Below, piece by piece: positions 49,211-58,830 of a stretch of 64,000 bases of DNA; the stretch's first letter is position 1, and every line of letters begins with the position of its first letter. The stretch spans positions 34,050 to 98,049 of the forward strand of contig NZ_QFAY01000008.1 of assembly GCF_017884005.1 (NCBI RefSeq), written 5' to 3'. The stretch comes from Streptococcus panodentis. GTDB taxonomy: Bacteria; Bacillota; Bacilli; Lactobacillales; Streptococcaceae. Under the pieces are notes generated by a model. It did not search any database, was not told the DNA's origin, and worked only from the letters and a program-made list of their open reading frames with translations. Position numbers and translations under genes: made by a program.

Positions 49211-51409
49211 TTAATTTCCTTCATACTTAATGGTCGAACCGTTCATATGCTTAACCCGGGCCGATATTTCCTTGTGACGGCCCTTGACCATAGGCCGAGC
49301 CTGAGGATTGCCCAGATAGCCGCAGGTCCGCTTGACCACATCTACCGTCTTGGGGTCGCTGTTGCCGCAGTTAGGGCAGGTGAAGCCCCGCTCAGTCGGC
49401 GTGAAATCTCCTTCAAAATCACACTGATAGCAGCGGTCAATCGGCGTATTGGTCCCCAGATAGCCGACCCGGTCGTAAGCATAGTCCCATACAGCTTCTA
49501 GGGCTTTGGGATTCTGCTGCAGGACCGGATATTCACAGTAGTGGATAAAACCGCCGGAAGCACCGGCCTCTGGATAAACCTTTTCAAAGTCCAGCTTTTC
49601 AAAGGGCGTCGGATTCTTGCGCACATCGTAGTGGAAAGAATTGGTATAGTACTCCTTGTCAGTAATATCCTCAATGACACCAAACTTCTCCGTATCCAGC
49701 CGGCAGAAACGGTCTGTCAGACTCTCAGACGGTGTTGAATAGACAGAGAAGTGATAGTCGTACTGTTCAGACCATTCTTCCACGCGCCGCTTCATATCCT
49801 TGACAATCGAAACGGTAAATTCCTTGGCTGCTGGATTTTTTTCCCAGTCGCTGCCATAGAAGACTGCGGCTACTTCATAGAGACCGATGTAGCCCAGAGA
49901 AACGGTGGCTCGGCGGTGGGTAAAGAGCTGGTCAACCTGATCGTACTTGCCCAAGCGCCGGCCGAAGGCCCCATATTGGTAGAGGATAGGCGCATTGGCC
50001 GGACTGGCCTCCTTAGTCCGCTCCACCCGATAGACCAGCGCATCTTCGGCGATATTCATGCGCTCATTAAAGATTTCCCAGAACTTGGCAAGGTCGCCCT
50101 CAGACTCCAAGGCAATCCGCGGCAGATTAACCGTGACAACCCCCAGATTCATGCGGCCGGAGTTGACTTCGTCCCCATTTTCGTCCTTCCAGCCCTGCAG
50201 GAAGGAACGGCAGCCCATGGGCACCTTGAAGGAGCCGGTCAGGTCAATAATCTTGTCATAGGACAGCACATCCGGATACATCCGCTTGGTGGCGCATTCC
50301 AAAGCCAGCTCTTTAATATCATAGTTCGGTGTGCCGGGCTCTAAGTTCAGGCCGCGCTTGAGGGTAAAGATCAGCTTGGGGAAAATGGCTGTGCGGTGCT
50401 CGGATCCCAGCCCCTTGATGCGGATATTGAGAATGGCCTTTTGAATCTCCCGCTCAAAGCGATTGGTCCCCAGGCCAAATCCCAGCGATGTAAAAGGCGT
50501 CTGACCGTTGGATGTAAAGAGGGTATTGATTTCATATTCCAAGGACTGCATGGCATCATAGATATCCTTTTTGGTCTTTTCCCAGGCATAGTCCTCGCGC
50601 TTATCCTCCAGGACCCAGTGCTCCGCATCCCGCAGATGTTTTTGATAATTCAGCGCAGCATAAGGCGCCAAAACCTCATCAATCCGGTCGGCCGAACAGC
50701 CACCGTACTGGCTTGACGCTACATTAGCGATGATTTGCGAAATCTGAGCTGTCGCAGTCTGGATAGACTTGGGACTTTCCACTTCAGCATTGCCGATCTT
50801 AAAGCCATTCTTCAGCATCCCCGCAAAGTCAATCAGGCAGCAGTTGGTCATCGGTGTATAGGGACTGTAGTCCAGATCGTGGTAATGAATATCGCCTTTT
50901 TGATGTGCATTGGCCACATGGGGCGGCAGCATTTTCAGTCCGATGGATTTGCCGACAATCCCCGCTGTCAGATCGCGCTGGGTATTAAAGACATCGCTGT
51001 CTTTATTGGCATTTTCATTGACTACCGTCTGGTCCTTGTTGAGGAGCTTGTCGATGGTAAAGTTGATGTCCGTCGCTTTTGAGCGCTCAAAATCCCGCTG
51101 GGTGCGGTAAGTAATGTAGCTCTCTGCAATGGCATACTCCTTGGCATTGAGCAGCTCATGCTCTACAATATTCTGAATCTCATAGATTTTGACATACTTG
51201 GCAAAACGATCGGTGATTTCAGCGACAATGCGATCCGTAATCGTTTCAAGCTTGGCTTCCAGCATCGGCGTCAGAGGGCCGACTTCCTGCGCAGCCCGCA
51301 CCATAGCCTTGTAAATCTTCGCAACATCAAAAGTCACCCGGCGGCCGTCCCGCTTTTCGACATAAACAGCTGGAATGGTTTCAAACTTTTCTTCTCTTAA
51401 AATCATCAT
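49211..51409 (-). CDS. nrdD: Anaerobic ribonucleoside-triphosphate reductase NrdD
   Basis: The 732-residue class III reductase makes dNTPs without oxygen. An N-terminal ATP-cone (VYVEKRDGRRVTFDVAKIYK) senses nucleotide levels. The C-terminus has the zinc site (CYQCDFEGDF and CPNCGN) and the glycyl-radical loop RTCGYLGNPQARPMVKGRHK. The start at 51409 is chosen because GAGGA lies 7 nt upstream. It heads the operon and is preceded by an NrdR-box pair. Confidence 0.97.
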   Translation of the reverse strand: MMILREEKFETIPAVYVEKRDGRRVTFDVAKIYKAMVRAAQEVGPLTPMLEAKLETITDRIVAEITDRFAKYVKIYEIQNIVEHELLNAKEYAIAESYITYRTQRDFERSKATDINFTIDKLLNKDQTVVNENANKDSDVFNTQRDLTAGIVGKSIGLKMLPPHVANAHQKGDIHYHDLDYSPYTPMTNCCLIDFAGMLKNGFKIGNAEVESPKSIQTATAQISQIIANVASSQYGGCSADRIDEVLAPYAALNYQKHLRDAEHWVLEDKREDYAWEKTKKDIYDAMQSLEYEINTLFTSNGQTPFTSLGFGLGTNRFEREIQKAILNIRIKGLGSEHRTAIFPKLIFTLKRGLNLEPGTPNYDIKELALECATKRMYPDVLSYDKIIDLTGSFKVPMGCRSFLQGWKDENGDEVNSGRMNLGVVTVNLPRIALESEGDLAKFWEIFNERMNIAEDALVYRVERTKEASPANAPILYQYGAFGRRLGKYDQVDQLFTHRRATVSLGYIGLYEVAAVFYGSDWEKNPAAKEFTVSIVKDMKRRVEEWSEQYDYHFSVYSTPSESLTDRFCRLDTEKFGVIEDITDKEYYTNSFHYDVRKNPTPFEKLDFEKVYPEAGASGGFIHYCEYPVLQQNPKALEAVWDYAYDRVGYLGTNTPIDRCYQCDFEGDFTPTERGFTCPNCGNSDPKTVDVVKRTCGYLGNPQARPMVKGRHKEISARVKHMNGSTIKYEGN

Positions 51410-51602
51410 GGACACATCCTCTTTCTGATACTCATGAAAATCATCTCAGCTCTGCTGTACACCCAAACCACAGCAGCTTGGCCTTGCAGCAGCGGACAAA
51501 CTTCCGCAAAAAAAGTGCCGGTACAGCTGGCAGCGGACAGCTTCAGACCCAGATCGTCCCGGGCTGATTTTCAAAAAGTATGCTATGATTGATACAAGAA
51601 TC

Positions 51603-51682
51603 ATTATAGCACGTTAAAATAAAAAATCAATATGTTGTGTAAAATTTTTAAAAATTTTATTTTATACACAACATATTGATAA
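51603..51682 (-). promoter_or_regulatory. nrdD promoter with two inverted NrdR-like boxes
   Basis: On the minus strand TTGATT (51630-51625), 16 nt, TGCTATAAT with the -10 at 51608-51603. One NrdR-like box (51625-51640) overlaps the -35 and a second, inverted box lies at 51666-51681; their centres are 41 bp apart, about four helical turns. Together the boxes form a 16-bp stem which, read from the upstream gene, is followed by TTTTTTATTTT, so it also works as that gene's terminator. The leader (51410-51595) is BOX-like. Confidence 0.75.
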
Positions 51683-51683
51683 T

Positions 51684-53222
51684 TTACTTCAGTTCGTAAA
51701 GTTTAAAATGGCTCAGTTTGAGATCCGTTTCTTTATAATTTTTAGAAAGATTTTGGCGGGTATCAGACAGCAGCTCCAGATGATTGTTGACCAAAATAAA
51801 CTTGGGCTGGACATTTTCCAAAGCGCTTTGCAGTCCCAGACGATTTTCAGCCGTTCCCAGATAAAGAGCGGGCGAAAGCAGGGAAACAGCTGACTTGCGG
51901 CCGCTGGCCTGATAGAGGCTGGCACTATTGTCCCAAGCATACACTTTATCGTCCGTGCTGCTCTTTTCCTGAATATACTGAGCTGCTCTGGCTCTTTCAG
52001 CAGACTGACCGCTGGAAAGCAGGTATTCATTGACCAGCGGATAGCCTACTAGATAGAGCAGAGCCAGGAGCGGCAGGAAGAACTGGCCGGCGATGTAGCT
52101 GGACCAGAGGGAAGGCTGGCGGCGGTCCCTGCGGTGGCGGCCCGCCTGCTTCTTTCCCTTATTAAACCAGAGAGCCAGCAGAATCATAGCAAAAGGCAGG
52201 GCTGGCAGCAGCTGATAGCTGCCTTGGTCCGGCAGACCCAGCGCTCCTAAAACCGTTGCCAACAGGCCCAGCAGACCGATAAAGCGCAGCACGCGCGTGC
52301 TGGTTGACTCCGCCTTGGTAAACAGGCCGACTGCAAAGGCTGATGCAAAGCCCAAACCGACCGTCAAGAGACCGTAATAAAGCAGATTGCCGAGGAGATG
52401 GCTGCCGAGCAGGTTAAAGGAATCCCAGGCATAGGTCACCTGGCTGATGGCCTGACCGAACGTCTGATTGACAACGGTAAAGTAGCCCAGCGGATAGAAG
52501 ATCAGCGAAAAGCCCAGCAGTGCTGCCAAAAACTGGTAAAAACCTCTAGCCTTCTGCTTGCTCACGATATTGTAGACAAAGAGCACCAAGCTGGTCAGCG
52601 CATAAAAAACAAGGCTGACCATCGGCTCAATCATAAAGGCAACGGCCCCGAAAGCACCGTATAAGATGAACTTTTCATCCTTGAGATCGTCCTGCAGATA
52701 GCGCACTAAGAAAGAGAGATTCCAAAAGATAAAAGGAAAAACAAATATAGTGGAGTAAAGACCGCCAAAGCCCAGCGCAAAAACCAAAAGGTAAAAGAGC
52801 AGCAGGAGACTGCGCGACAGGCCTTGCTTGGGTCTGAGCCGGGCCACTGTCCGATGCAGGAAAATGCCCGCCAGCCACAGAGCCAGTGTTTGAAAAGCTA
52901 TGAGCAGAAACTGCCCAAAGACCAGACTGCCAGCCCAAAGAATGAAATAATAGAGCAGGCCGCTGGTCCCATAAATCTGCGAATAAGGCAGCTGCCCCTG
53001 ACTCATGGCCCAGCCGGCATACAGATTCTGCGACTGCAGGTTGGTAGACAAGTGGGTCAATAAAGGATTGACCACACTGAGCAGGCTGAGAATCAAGCTG
53101 CATAAAAAAGCAAGAACATAAGGAACAGGCTCCAGTTTTGCAGGCTGGCTCTCAGCCTGTTCACTTCTGCTTAAAGAGGCCTCAGACACTTCCAAAACCG
53201 GCTCGTCATTTGTATCGTACAT
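51684..53222 (-). CDS. Multi-pass membrane protein, GT-C/GT39-like glycosyltransferase
   Basis: The 512-residue protein has a short cytoplasmic acidic N-terminus, about 11-12 membrane helices and a C-terminal external domain (residues 410-512, AAQYIQEKSSTDDKVYAWDN onward). The first external loop (HLSTNLQSQNLYAGWAMSQG) is placed where GT-C enzymes keep their catalytic Asp, but no clear DxD or ExD is visible. Similar proteins in streptococci are called glycosyltransferase family 39 without proven activity. It terminates in the NrdR-box stem. Confidence 0.75.
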   Translation of the reverse strand: MYDTNDEPVLEVSEASLSRSEQAESQPAKLEPVPYVLAFLCSLILSLLSVVNPLLTHLSTNLQSQNLYAGWAMSQGQLPYSQIYGTSGLLYYFILWAGSLVFGQFLLIAFQTLALWLAGIFLHRTVARLRPKQGLSRSLLLLFYLLVFALGFGGLYSTIFVFPFIFWNLSFLVRYLQDDLKDEKFILYGAFGAVAFMIEPMVSLVFYALTSLVLFVYNIVSKQKARGFYQFLAALLGFSLIFYPLGYFTVVNQTFGQAISQVTYAWDSFNLLGSHLLGNLLYYGLLTVGLGFASAFAVGLFTKAESTSTRVLRFIGLLGLLATVLGALGLPDQGSYQLLPALPFAMILLALWFNKGKKQAGRHRRDRRQPSLWSSYIAGQFFLPLLALLYLVGYPLVNEYLLSSGQSAERARAAQYIQEKSSTDDKVYAWDNSASLYQASGRKSAVSLLSPALYLGTAENRLGLQSALENVQPKFILVNNHLELLSDTRQNLSKNYKETDLKLSHFKLYELK

Positions 53223-53260
53223 AAAAAAGAATCTCCTTGATATCAGTCTTATCTAGTATA

Positions 53261-53407
53261 TCAAATTCCTTTCTTCCTGTCAGCCTTCTCTTGCATTTCC
53301 TTTCTCTTTCTAGGCTTTGCAGCCAGACTCTCCAATTCCCGAAAACGGCGGTATTCTCTGCTCTCCCAGACCAGTTGGCTGCCGTAAAGCACTTCAAACA
53401 CTGTCAT
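53261..53407 (-). CDS. Small basic protein, 48 aa, function unknown
   Basis: The frame reads MTVFEVLYGSQLVWESREYR, then RFRELESLAAKPRKRKEMQE and KADRKKGI. GGGAGG lies 5 nt before the ATG, a very good site. The second half is strongly basic and helical. It ends 39 nt before the start of the GT-C-like gene on the same strand, so they may be cotranscribed. I do not recognise it. Confidence 0.65.
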   Translation of the reverse strand: MTVFEVLYGSQLVWESREYRRFRELESLAAKPRKRKEMQEKADRKKGI

Positions 53408-53518
53408 CCAATCCTCCCTTTATTTTTACTATTCGCAAAAAACAGCAAAAAAACAGAGAGACTGCTGAATCTGATGTCCGCTTCACTTAAAAAAACAATT
53501 AATCGCAGCTCATACAAA

Positions 53519-53559
53519 ACTCCCCCAAAATCCAAGCCGGTTCAGGATTCTGGGGGAGT
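53519..53559. terminator. Strong bidirectional terminator
   Basis: ACTCCCCCAAAATCC (from 53519) pairs with GGATTCTGGGGGAGT (to 53559), with T-runs on both sides (TTTTTT on plus, TTTTGT on minus). On the minus strand it ends the cls transcript. Confidence 0.85.
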
Positions 53560-53644
53560 TGTTTTTTCTCATTAGGTGACAGGCTTTGCAGTCTGATTTC
53601 GATTTTCAAAGAATGTGAGCATGGATTTCACAAAGCAGCAGCCC

Positions 53645-55180
53645 TTACAGCATAGGAGCAAAGAGCTGCATGACCTCTTTCAGCAGGCGTTTGTACCAAG
53701 TGATATGGAGATTTTCCGGCAGAACTTCCTCAGAAATGTCAAAGACAGCCTCAAAATCCTCTTTGATAGCCGGAATGGTCTCGGTCTGATAGAGAAGCAC
53801 TGCATTTTCATAATGGTGAACCAAACTGCGGTAGTCAAAATTAATGGTCCCCACCACGGCAAATTCGTCATCTGCCACAACATGTTTGCTGTGAATGAAG
53901 CCGGGCTTGTACTCAAAAATCTTGACCCCAGCCTCCAATAAGTCTGGATAGGCCCCGCGGGTGACAATCTGAATCAGCTTCTTATCCGGGATGAAGGGAG
54001 TCACAATCCGAACATCCACTCCCCGCATAGCAGCATTTTTAATGTCCTCCGTCAGATCGTAGTCAATAATCAGATAAGGAGTCGTAATATAGACATAATC
54101 CGTGGCCTGACTGATGATATTCTGGTAAACATTCTTGCCGACAGGCGACTTATACATGGGCTTGGGACCGCTTCCGTAAGGAATATAAAGTCCCTGACCT
54201 GCCACTGCCTGATTGTCCAGATGATACTTATCAAAGTCGGAAATTTCCCCGCGGTTGATGTACCAATTCATGAGAAAAAGCCGGGTCAGCGCCTTGACAG
54301 CCCGACCTTCCAAGCGGATACCGCCGTCTTTCCAGTGACCGAAGCGCTCAATATGGTTGATGTATTCATCCGCCAGATTAATCCCGCCGGTGTAGCCAAT
54401 CTGACCGTCAATGACCAGAATCTTGCGGTGGTCACGGTTATTATAGGCTACCGTCATCCGCGGAATCACCTTATTAAACTTATGGGCATCAATCCCCAGC
54501 CTGCGCAGCTTGCGGGTATAGTCCCCCGGCAGTGTCGCCATACAGCCAATATCATCATAGAGCAGCTTGATTTCGACGCCCTGTGCCGCCTTTTCCGTCA
54601 GCACCTGCAGAATGCTGTCCCACATCAGCCCCTCGTCGATGATGTAAAATTCCAAAAAAATGAACTTCTCAGCCGCCCTTAAATCCTCCAGCATGGCCGC
54701 AAACATCTCCTCGCCAATCGAAAAATAGCGGGAAGCCGTGCCGTCATAGACATCCGCATTGTGGTCCATGGCCAGAAGCGACTTAACAATCCCGTAGGCC
54801 GCCTTATTTTCCTTTTTGAGACGGACTCGGAGGTCATAGCTATTGTCCTCCCGGAACTTCATGGAGTCCATATTTTCCAGCTGCACCATCTCTTTTTTGG
54901 ACAAGCGGCGCTCCCCGAACATCAGATACAGCAGAAAGCCAAAAATCGGTACAACTGCAATCAGGAGCCAAGCAACCTTGCTTTCAGGAGGCATGTTGCG
55001 GTTGACAATGGACAGAATCGTCCCGATGTACATAAACACAATAATGGCTATTGACAGCCAGTTAGGAGCAATCCCGCTGAAATAGAAAAAAGCAGCAAAA
55101 ACAAAGGACAGCTCCAGCAGCATGATAATCATACTAAAGCCATACTTGGACATCAACAGACGAAATTTCCCGAAAGTCAT
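53645..55180 (-). CDS. cls: Cardiolipin synthase
   Basis: The 511-residue phospholipase D-family enzyme condenses two phosphatidylglycerol molecules. Two membrane helices near the N-terminus precede two HKD motifs: NRDHRKILVIDGQIGYTGGI (about residue 235) and GFIHSKHVVADDEFAVVGTI (about residue 415). The start at 55180 follows GGGAGAG. It is monocistronic, between a bidirectional terminator and a repeat-rich intergenic region. Confidence 0.95.
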   Translation of the reverse strand: MTFGKFRLLMSKYGFSMIIMLLELSFVFAAFFYFSGIAPNWLSIAIIVFMYIGTILSIVNRNMPPESKVAWLLIAVVPIFGFLLYLMFGERRLSKKEMVQLENMDSMKFREDNSYDLRVRLKKENKAAYGIVKSLLAMDHNADVYDGTASRYFSIGEEMFAAMLEDLRAAEKFIFLEFYIIDEGLMWDSILQVLTEKAAQGVEIKLLYDDIGCMATLPGDYTRKLRRLGIDAHKFNKVIPRMTVAYNNRDHRKILVIDGQIGYTGGINLADEYINHIERFGHWKDGGIRLEGRAVKALTRLFLMNWYINRGEISDFDKYHLDNQAVAGQGLYIPYGSGPKPMYKSPVGKNVYQNIISQATDYVYITTPYLIIDYDLTEDIKNAAMRGVDVRIVTPFIPDKKLIQIVTRGAYPDLLEAGVKIFEYKPGFIHSKHVVADDEFAVVGTINFDYRSLVHHYENAVLLYQTETIPAIKEDFEAVFDISEEVLPENLHITWYKRLLKEVMQLFAPML

Positions 55181-55240
55181 AGTCTCTCCCATCTCATACT
55201 CAAATTAGTTTGCTCTTTGTTTTTCATGAATAGTCCTCTG

Positions 55241-55440
55241 AGAGGCCGGGACAGACTCCCATGATGGCTGTGTCCTCACCCAAAGAGGGAAAGGAATAGG
55301 ACAAAACAAAAGTAGCCAGCTTCGCATCTTTCTATCGTTTGATTGCAAGACGCAGTGATTGGGGGGAGCTTTTGTTGACTGTCGTCAACCAGAATCTCCC
55401 CTGCCCAAGTTCATTAGGCACTTTAGCGCCATCAACCGCT
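55241..55440. repeat. Dispersed repeats upstream of cls
   Basis: 55247-55290 is the third copy of the GGGACAGACTCCCATGATGG repeat. From 55331 the sequence TTCTATCGTTTGATTGCAAG matches 32056-32075, and TTCATTAGGCACTTTAGCGC (55410-55429) matches 32088-32107; here a 60-bp insert separates the two halves. The rest of 55441-55731 shows a GGTGGGAAGACGG...TTTCCCACCCCC stem and no gene. Confidence 0.6.
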
Positions 55441-55731
55441 GCTGAGCGGCTTCTCATTCCTTGAACCATCAACTCTTACAAGCCGCTGCTTTGACAGCGA
55501 GCTTTGCTTGACTGTATTCACAAGCTCAGACCATCATTCCCTGATTGGCTGAGCTGTTCGGAGGTGGGAAGACGGCTTCTTTTTATTTTTCAGCATTCTT
55601 TCCCACCCCCGCTGTCTCGGTTTATACAAAACAAAAAGAACAGTTTTACATATATTCTAGTATAACAATAAAAGAGCCGTAAAACAACGCTTATATCAAT
55701 GCAAAAGGAATTTTCCTGCCCAAAAGACTGC

Positions 55732-55784
55732 AAAAAAAGAGACTCCGACAAGCTGAAAACAGTCAAACCGCTTCAGCCAGAGTC
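55732..55784 (-). terminator. Terminator downstream of the Ser-rich lipoprotein gene
   Basis: On the minus strand GACTCTGGCTGAA pairs imperfectly with TTCAGCTTGTCGGAGTC, followed by TCTTTTTTT. Confidence 0.65.
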
Positions 55785-55856
55785 CCCCTATCCCCATTCA
55801 ACATTTAAGAAGCTGTATTCAAGAAGGTGATTGCACCAGAAAAAGACTGATTTTTT

Positions 55857-55938
55857 AGTCTTTTAGTCTGCTTTTAGCAGTGAAACTGTCCGGGGGACAG
55901 TTTCAGCCTATCGCTTAAAACACAGGACGATAGGGCAA
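55857..55938. repeat. BOX-like repeat, left half
   Basis: TTTTAGTCTGCTTTTAGCAG and the following AAACTGTCCGGGGGACAGTT hairpin match the left half of the 2579-2747 element; the right-end module is missing. Confidence 0.6.
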
Positions 55939-55965
55939 TGAACAGCCGTGCGGAGCCTGCCATCT

Positions 55966-56442
55966 TTACTGTCTGCTGAAAATCATAGTGTCATCATCAG
56001 AAGCTTCCTGCGAGAGATCCTCCAGTGTCAGCTGATCGCCATCTAAGCGATAGCGTTTAACATCGTCTCCGATGACCATTGTCTGATTGCTGGAATCAAT
56101 CTGAACCTGCTTGACCTCTGACTGTCCCTCTGCTTCAAACTGGGTCAGACTGCCTGTCGTGCCCGAAATCTCCAAGGTCAGCTGCTCGCCGTCATAGTTA
56201 GCCTGGTAGCTGCCATCCAGCTGAGCAGTCTCTTGGTTTTCAGAAGCAGAAGCTGCTGACGAAGAGCTGCCGGCAGAAGAGGAAGAGCCTGCGGAGGATG
56301 ATTCCGCTGCACTGCTGGACGAAACTGACTGAGCCTGAGAGGACTGACCCGTCTGCTCTTGATTGGAACTGCCGCAGGCAGCCAAAGCTATAGCTGCCAG
56401 CGCCGTTAAAGCTGAAAAAGTGATTTTTTTAGAAATTGTCAT
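55966..56442 (-). CDS. Ser-rich lipoprotein, function unknown
   Basis: The 158-residue protein has a signal ending LAAIALAACGSS (Cys23), a Ser/Ala-rich linker to about residue 70 and a single small beta-rich domain (LDGSYQANYDGEQLTLEISG to TMIFSRQ). This layout parallels the 10798-11487 lipoprotein, though the domains differ. It lies 49 nt downstream of folC but has its own ribosome site; whether it is cotranscribed is unclear. Confidence 0.82.
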   Translation of the reverse strand: MTISKKITFSALTALAAIALAACGSSNQEQTGQSSQAQSVSSSSAAESSSAGSSSSAGSSSSAASASENQETAQLDGSYQANYDGEQLTLEISGTTGSLTQFEAEGQSEVKQVQIDSSNQTMVIGDDVKRYRLDGDQLTLEDLSQEASDDDTMIFSRQ

Positions 56443-56491
56443 CTGCTTGTCTCCTTTTTATCCTTATTGTAGCAAAACTTGCTTCTCGCGG

Positions 56492-57727
56492 TCAATCAGC
56501 AGCTGTCAACTCGGCACGGACCTCCGCTATAAAATAGAGCGATCCGGTGATGAAGAGCAGCTGCTTGCTCTTTCTGTTCTTCTTGAAATTTTCGATGAAT
56601 GTCCGGTAATCATCCGTATAGGCAAAGGCTCCGATTTCCGCCTGACCTACTGCCTCTCCATAAGCAAAGGTCGTCACTGTCAGAGCTCCGGCGGGCAGAA
56701 CTTCCTGCAAATAAGCCAGCATGCCGCCGTAGTCCTTGCGCTTGAGCGCTCCAAAAAGAACCGTGCAGTCTTTGCCGTCCTGCGACTGGATAAATTCCGC
56801 CAAACGCTGCAAAGCCGGAAGATTGTGGGCACCGTCCAGATAGATTCCCGGACTGACTTCCTCCAAGCGTCCAGCCCAGCGCGTCGTCCGCAGTCCTTCT
56901 TGAATAGCCGCAGTATCCAGCTGCCAGCCCTGACGCTCCATAAAGAGCAAGAAAGCCTGCAGGGCCAGAGCTGCATTTTCTTCCTGATAACGGCCCTTGA
57001 GCCCTAGCTGCAGGCCGGACAGGCTCACTGATGAATTGCGGAACGTTTGGTGTGACCAAGAAAAATCCCGGCCATACTCATAAAGGCGCAAACCCAGCTC
57101 CTGCGCCCGCTCCCGACAGACCAAGCGTGCCGCTTCCGGCAGAGGTCCGATAACAGCCGGGCAGCCTTGCTTGAAAATACCGGCCTTCTGCCGGGCAATC
57201 GCTTCAACACTGCTCCCCAAGGTTTCCTGATGATCCAGTCCGACCGATGTAACCACAGAGACAGCTCCTGTCAAAACATTGGTCGTATCCAGCAGTCCGC
57301 CGATTCCGACTTCAATCAAAGCCAAATCCACCTGCTGCTCCCTAAAATAGAGAAAGGCAAGCAGGGTCAAAATCTCAAAATAAGACAGCTGATCCTGCGT
57401 CTTCAGCAGTTCCGACTCCATTTTCTGGATGTGCAAACCCAAGCGGACAAAATCCTCATCAGAAATCGGCTGCCCATTTACGCAGATCCGATCGTGAATG
57501 CTGATGATATGCGGCGAGGTGAAGCTGCCCACTTTCAGACCCTGACCAGCAAATAAATTCCTCATAAAGGCAATAGCAGACCCCTTGCCGTTGGTTCCCG
57601 TCACATGGATGGCCGGATAGGCCCGTTCAGGACTGCCCAACAGCCGAACTGCTTGCCGCATCCGGTCCAGGCCCGAACGGAAATTCAGGCCGATTCGGCT
57701 GTTCAGCCACTCTTCAATTTCATTCAT
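56492..57727 (-). CDS. folC: Folylpolyglutamate / dihydrofolate synthase FolC
   Basis: The 411-residue Mur-ligase-type enzyme adds glutamate to folates. Motifs: IHVTGTNGKGSAIAFMRNLF (P-loop), SFTSPHIISIHDRICVNGQP, VEVGIGGLLDTTNVL-like segment (LIEVGIGGLLDTTNVLTGAV), LGSSVEAIARQKAGIFKQGC and the C-terminal YLDGAHNLPALQRLAEF. The start at 57727 follows AAGGAA. Many Gln and Ser codons are GC-rich, as in the neighbours. Confidence 0.94.
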   Translation of the reverse strand: MNEIEEWLNSRIGLNFRSGLDRMRQAVRLLGSPERAYPAIHVTGTNGKGSAIAFMRNLFAGQGLKVGSFTSPHIISIHDRICVNGQPISDEDFVRLGLHIQKMESELLKTQDQLSYFEILTLLAFLYFREQQVDLALIEVGIGGLLDTTNVLTGAVSVVTSVGLDHQETLGSSVEAIARQKAGIFKQGCPAVIGPLPEAARLVCRERAQELGLRLYEYGRDFSWSHQTFRNSSVSLSGLQLGLKGRYQEENAALALQAFLLFMERQGWQLDTAAIQEGLRTTRWAGRLEEVSPGIYLDGAHNLPALQRLAEFIQSQDGKDCTVLFGALKRKDYGGMLAYLQEVLPAGALTVTTFAYGEAVGQAEIGAFAYTDDYRTFIENFKKNRKSKQLLFITGSLYFIAEVRAELTAAD

Positions 57728-58074
57728 TTCCTTACCTAAGAAAAAGAGAAGCAGAGCAGAATCCAATACTGAATTACAACTCGCTCCTCTTTCATGTTTT
57801 TATTTTCAACCGAGCCGAAAAAGTGCGGCAGAACAAGCATTCGTTCTCGCCTCTCAGAGCGAACCCCCAAAGCACCCCCTGCCCTCTTTCTATGTACAGA
57901 ACCGAGACGACAGCGCACACTTTCTCGCCCTCGCATTTCAAACTGGGGCCAAAGCGGTCCGAACAGCCAGCTCATTCTCACTGCTCAGAGCAGGTCTGAA
58001 ACCAACCCCAGCCCGACTGGCACTTTTCAAGCTCAGGCTTAAAAATCTCCCAGACCTCTTACACAGCCTCAGCC
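57728..58074. other. Intergenic stretch without recognised gene
   Basis: The 347 nt between folC and the DUF1292 gene contain short open frames on both strands, none with a ribosome site or recognisable product, and BOX-like wording near 58025-58070 (CAAGCTCAGGCTTAAAAATC). I see no clear promoter or terminator other than weak stems. Confidence 0.5.
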
Positions 58075-58386
58075 TTACTCTTCCATAAAGCTGTTAAAGA
58101 CTTCCTCAATCATGTCCCATTCAGCATCGGAATCTTCTGGAATCGGCTGCAAGTCGCCCTCCGTTCCGTCCTCGTTTTCAGTGAATGAGTAAGCTTGGAT
58201 TTCCACTTCGCCGTTTTCATCCTCTTCCGCATTGGCCGGAATCAGAAGGACATAGTTTTTGCCAAATTCTTCCTTGCCGTCAATCGTCAGAAGAATCTCA
58301 AACAGGGTTTCATTTCCTTCTTCGTCTACCAAAGTAATCAGTTCACGCTCTTCATGCTCGTGGTCATGGTTATGATCATGTGCCAT
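58075..58386 (-). CDS. DUF1292 protein (YrzB-like)
   Basis: The 103-residue acidic protein starts with a His/Asp/Glu-rich stretch ([20 protein letters not shown]) that may bind metal, followed by the DUF1292 core ([17 protein letters not shown] and [20 protein letters not shown]). It is the third gene of the conserved ireB-ruvX-DUF1292 group of Firmicutes. The molecular role is not known. Confidence 0.93.
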   Translation of the reverse strand: MAHDHNHDHEHEERELITLVDEEGNETLFEILLTIDGKEEFGKNYVLLIPANAEEDENGEVEIQAYSFTENEDGTEGDLQPIPEDSDAEWDMIEEVFNSFMEE

Positions 58387-58410
58387 ATAGGTTTCTCCTC
58401 AAATTTCTTT

Positions 58411-58830
58411 TTAAAAATTTCGATCTAAATAATTCTGCAGAATCAGCTGAGCTGCCAGCTTATCAATGACTTTTTTGCGCTTGCTGCGGCTGACATCCGC
58501 CTGCTCAATCAGCATACGCTCTGCAGCCGCCGTCGTCAGACGTTCATCCTGATAGTCTACCGGCAGCTGAAACTGCTCTGCAATCTGCCGGCCATAAGCC
58601 TGACTGGCTTCCACCCGCGGACCGCTGGTGTTGTTCATATTTTTTGGCAGACCGACGACAAACCGCTCGACTCCATACTGCCTGACCAACTCCCCCAGAC
58701 GCTCAAGGCCAAGCTCCCCCTTGTCTTCATTAATCGGAATAATCTCTAAGCCTTGGGCCGTAAATCCAAGAGGGTCGCTAACGGCGACGCCCACGGTTTT
58801 TGAGCCGACATCCAATCCCATTATTCTCAT
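58411..58830 (-). CDS. ruvX: RuvX/YqgF-family nuclease
   Basis: The 139-residue RNase H-fold protein begins [20 protein letters not shown], with the catalytic Asp in [10 protein letters not shown], and has [18 protein letters not shown] and the final Asp in [16 protein letters not shown]. It is called a putative Holliday-junction resolvase but is also implicated in pre-16S rRNA 5' processing. Its start touches the ireB stop. Confidence 0.94.
   Translation of the reverse strand: MRIMGLDVGSKTVGVAVSDPLGFTAQGLEIIPINEDKGELGLERLGELVRQYGVERFVVGLPKNMNNTSGPRVEASQAYGRQIAEQFQLPVDYQDERLTTAAAERMLIEQADVSRSKRKKVIDKLAAQLILQNYLDRNF

Noticed and set aside
55200..55640. Hidden gene in the long gap upstream of cls
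   Set aside because: The gap is explained by three dispersed repeat types and hairpins; no frame with a ribosome site was found.
57736..58042. Small genes between folC and the DUF1292 gene
   Set aside because: Frames exist on both strands but lack ribosome sites, and the sequences show no recognisable protein features.
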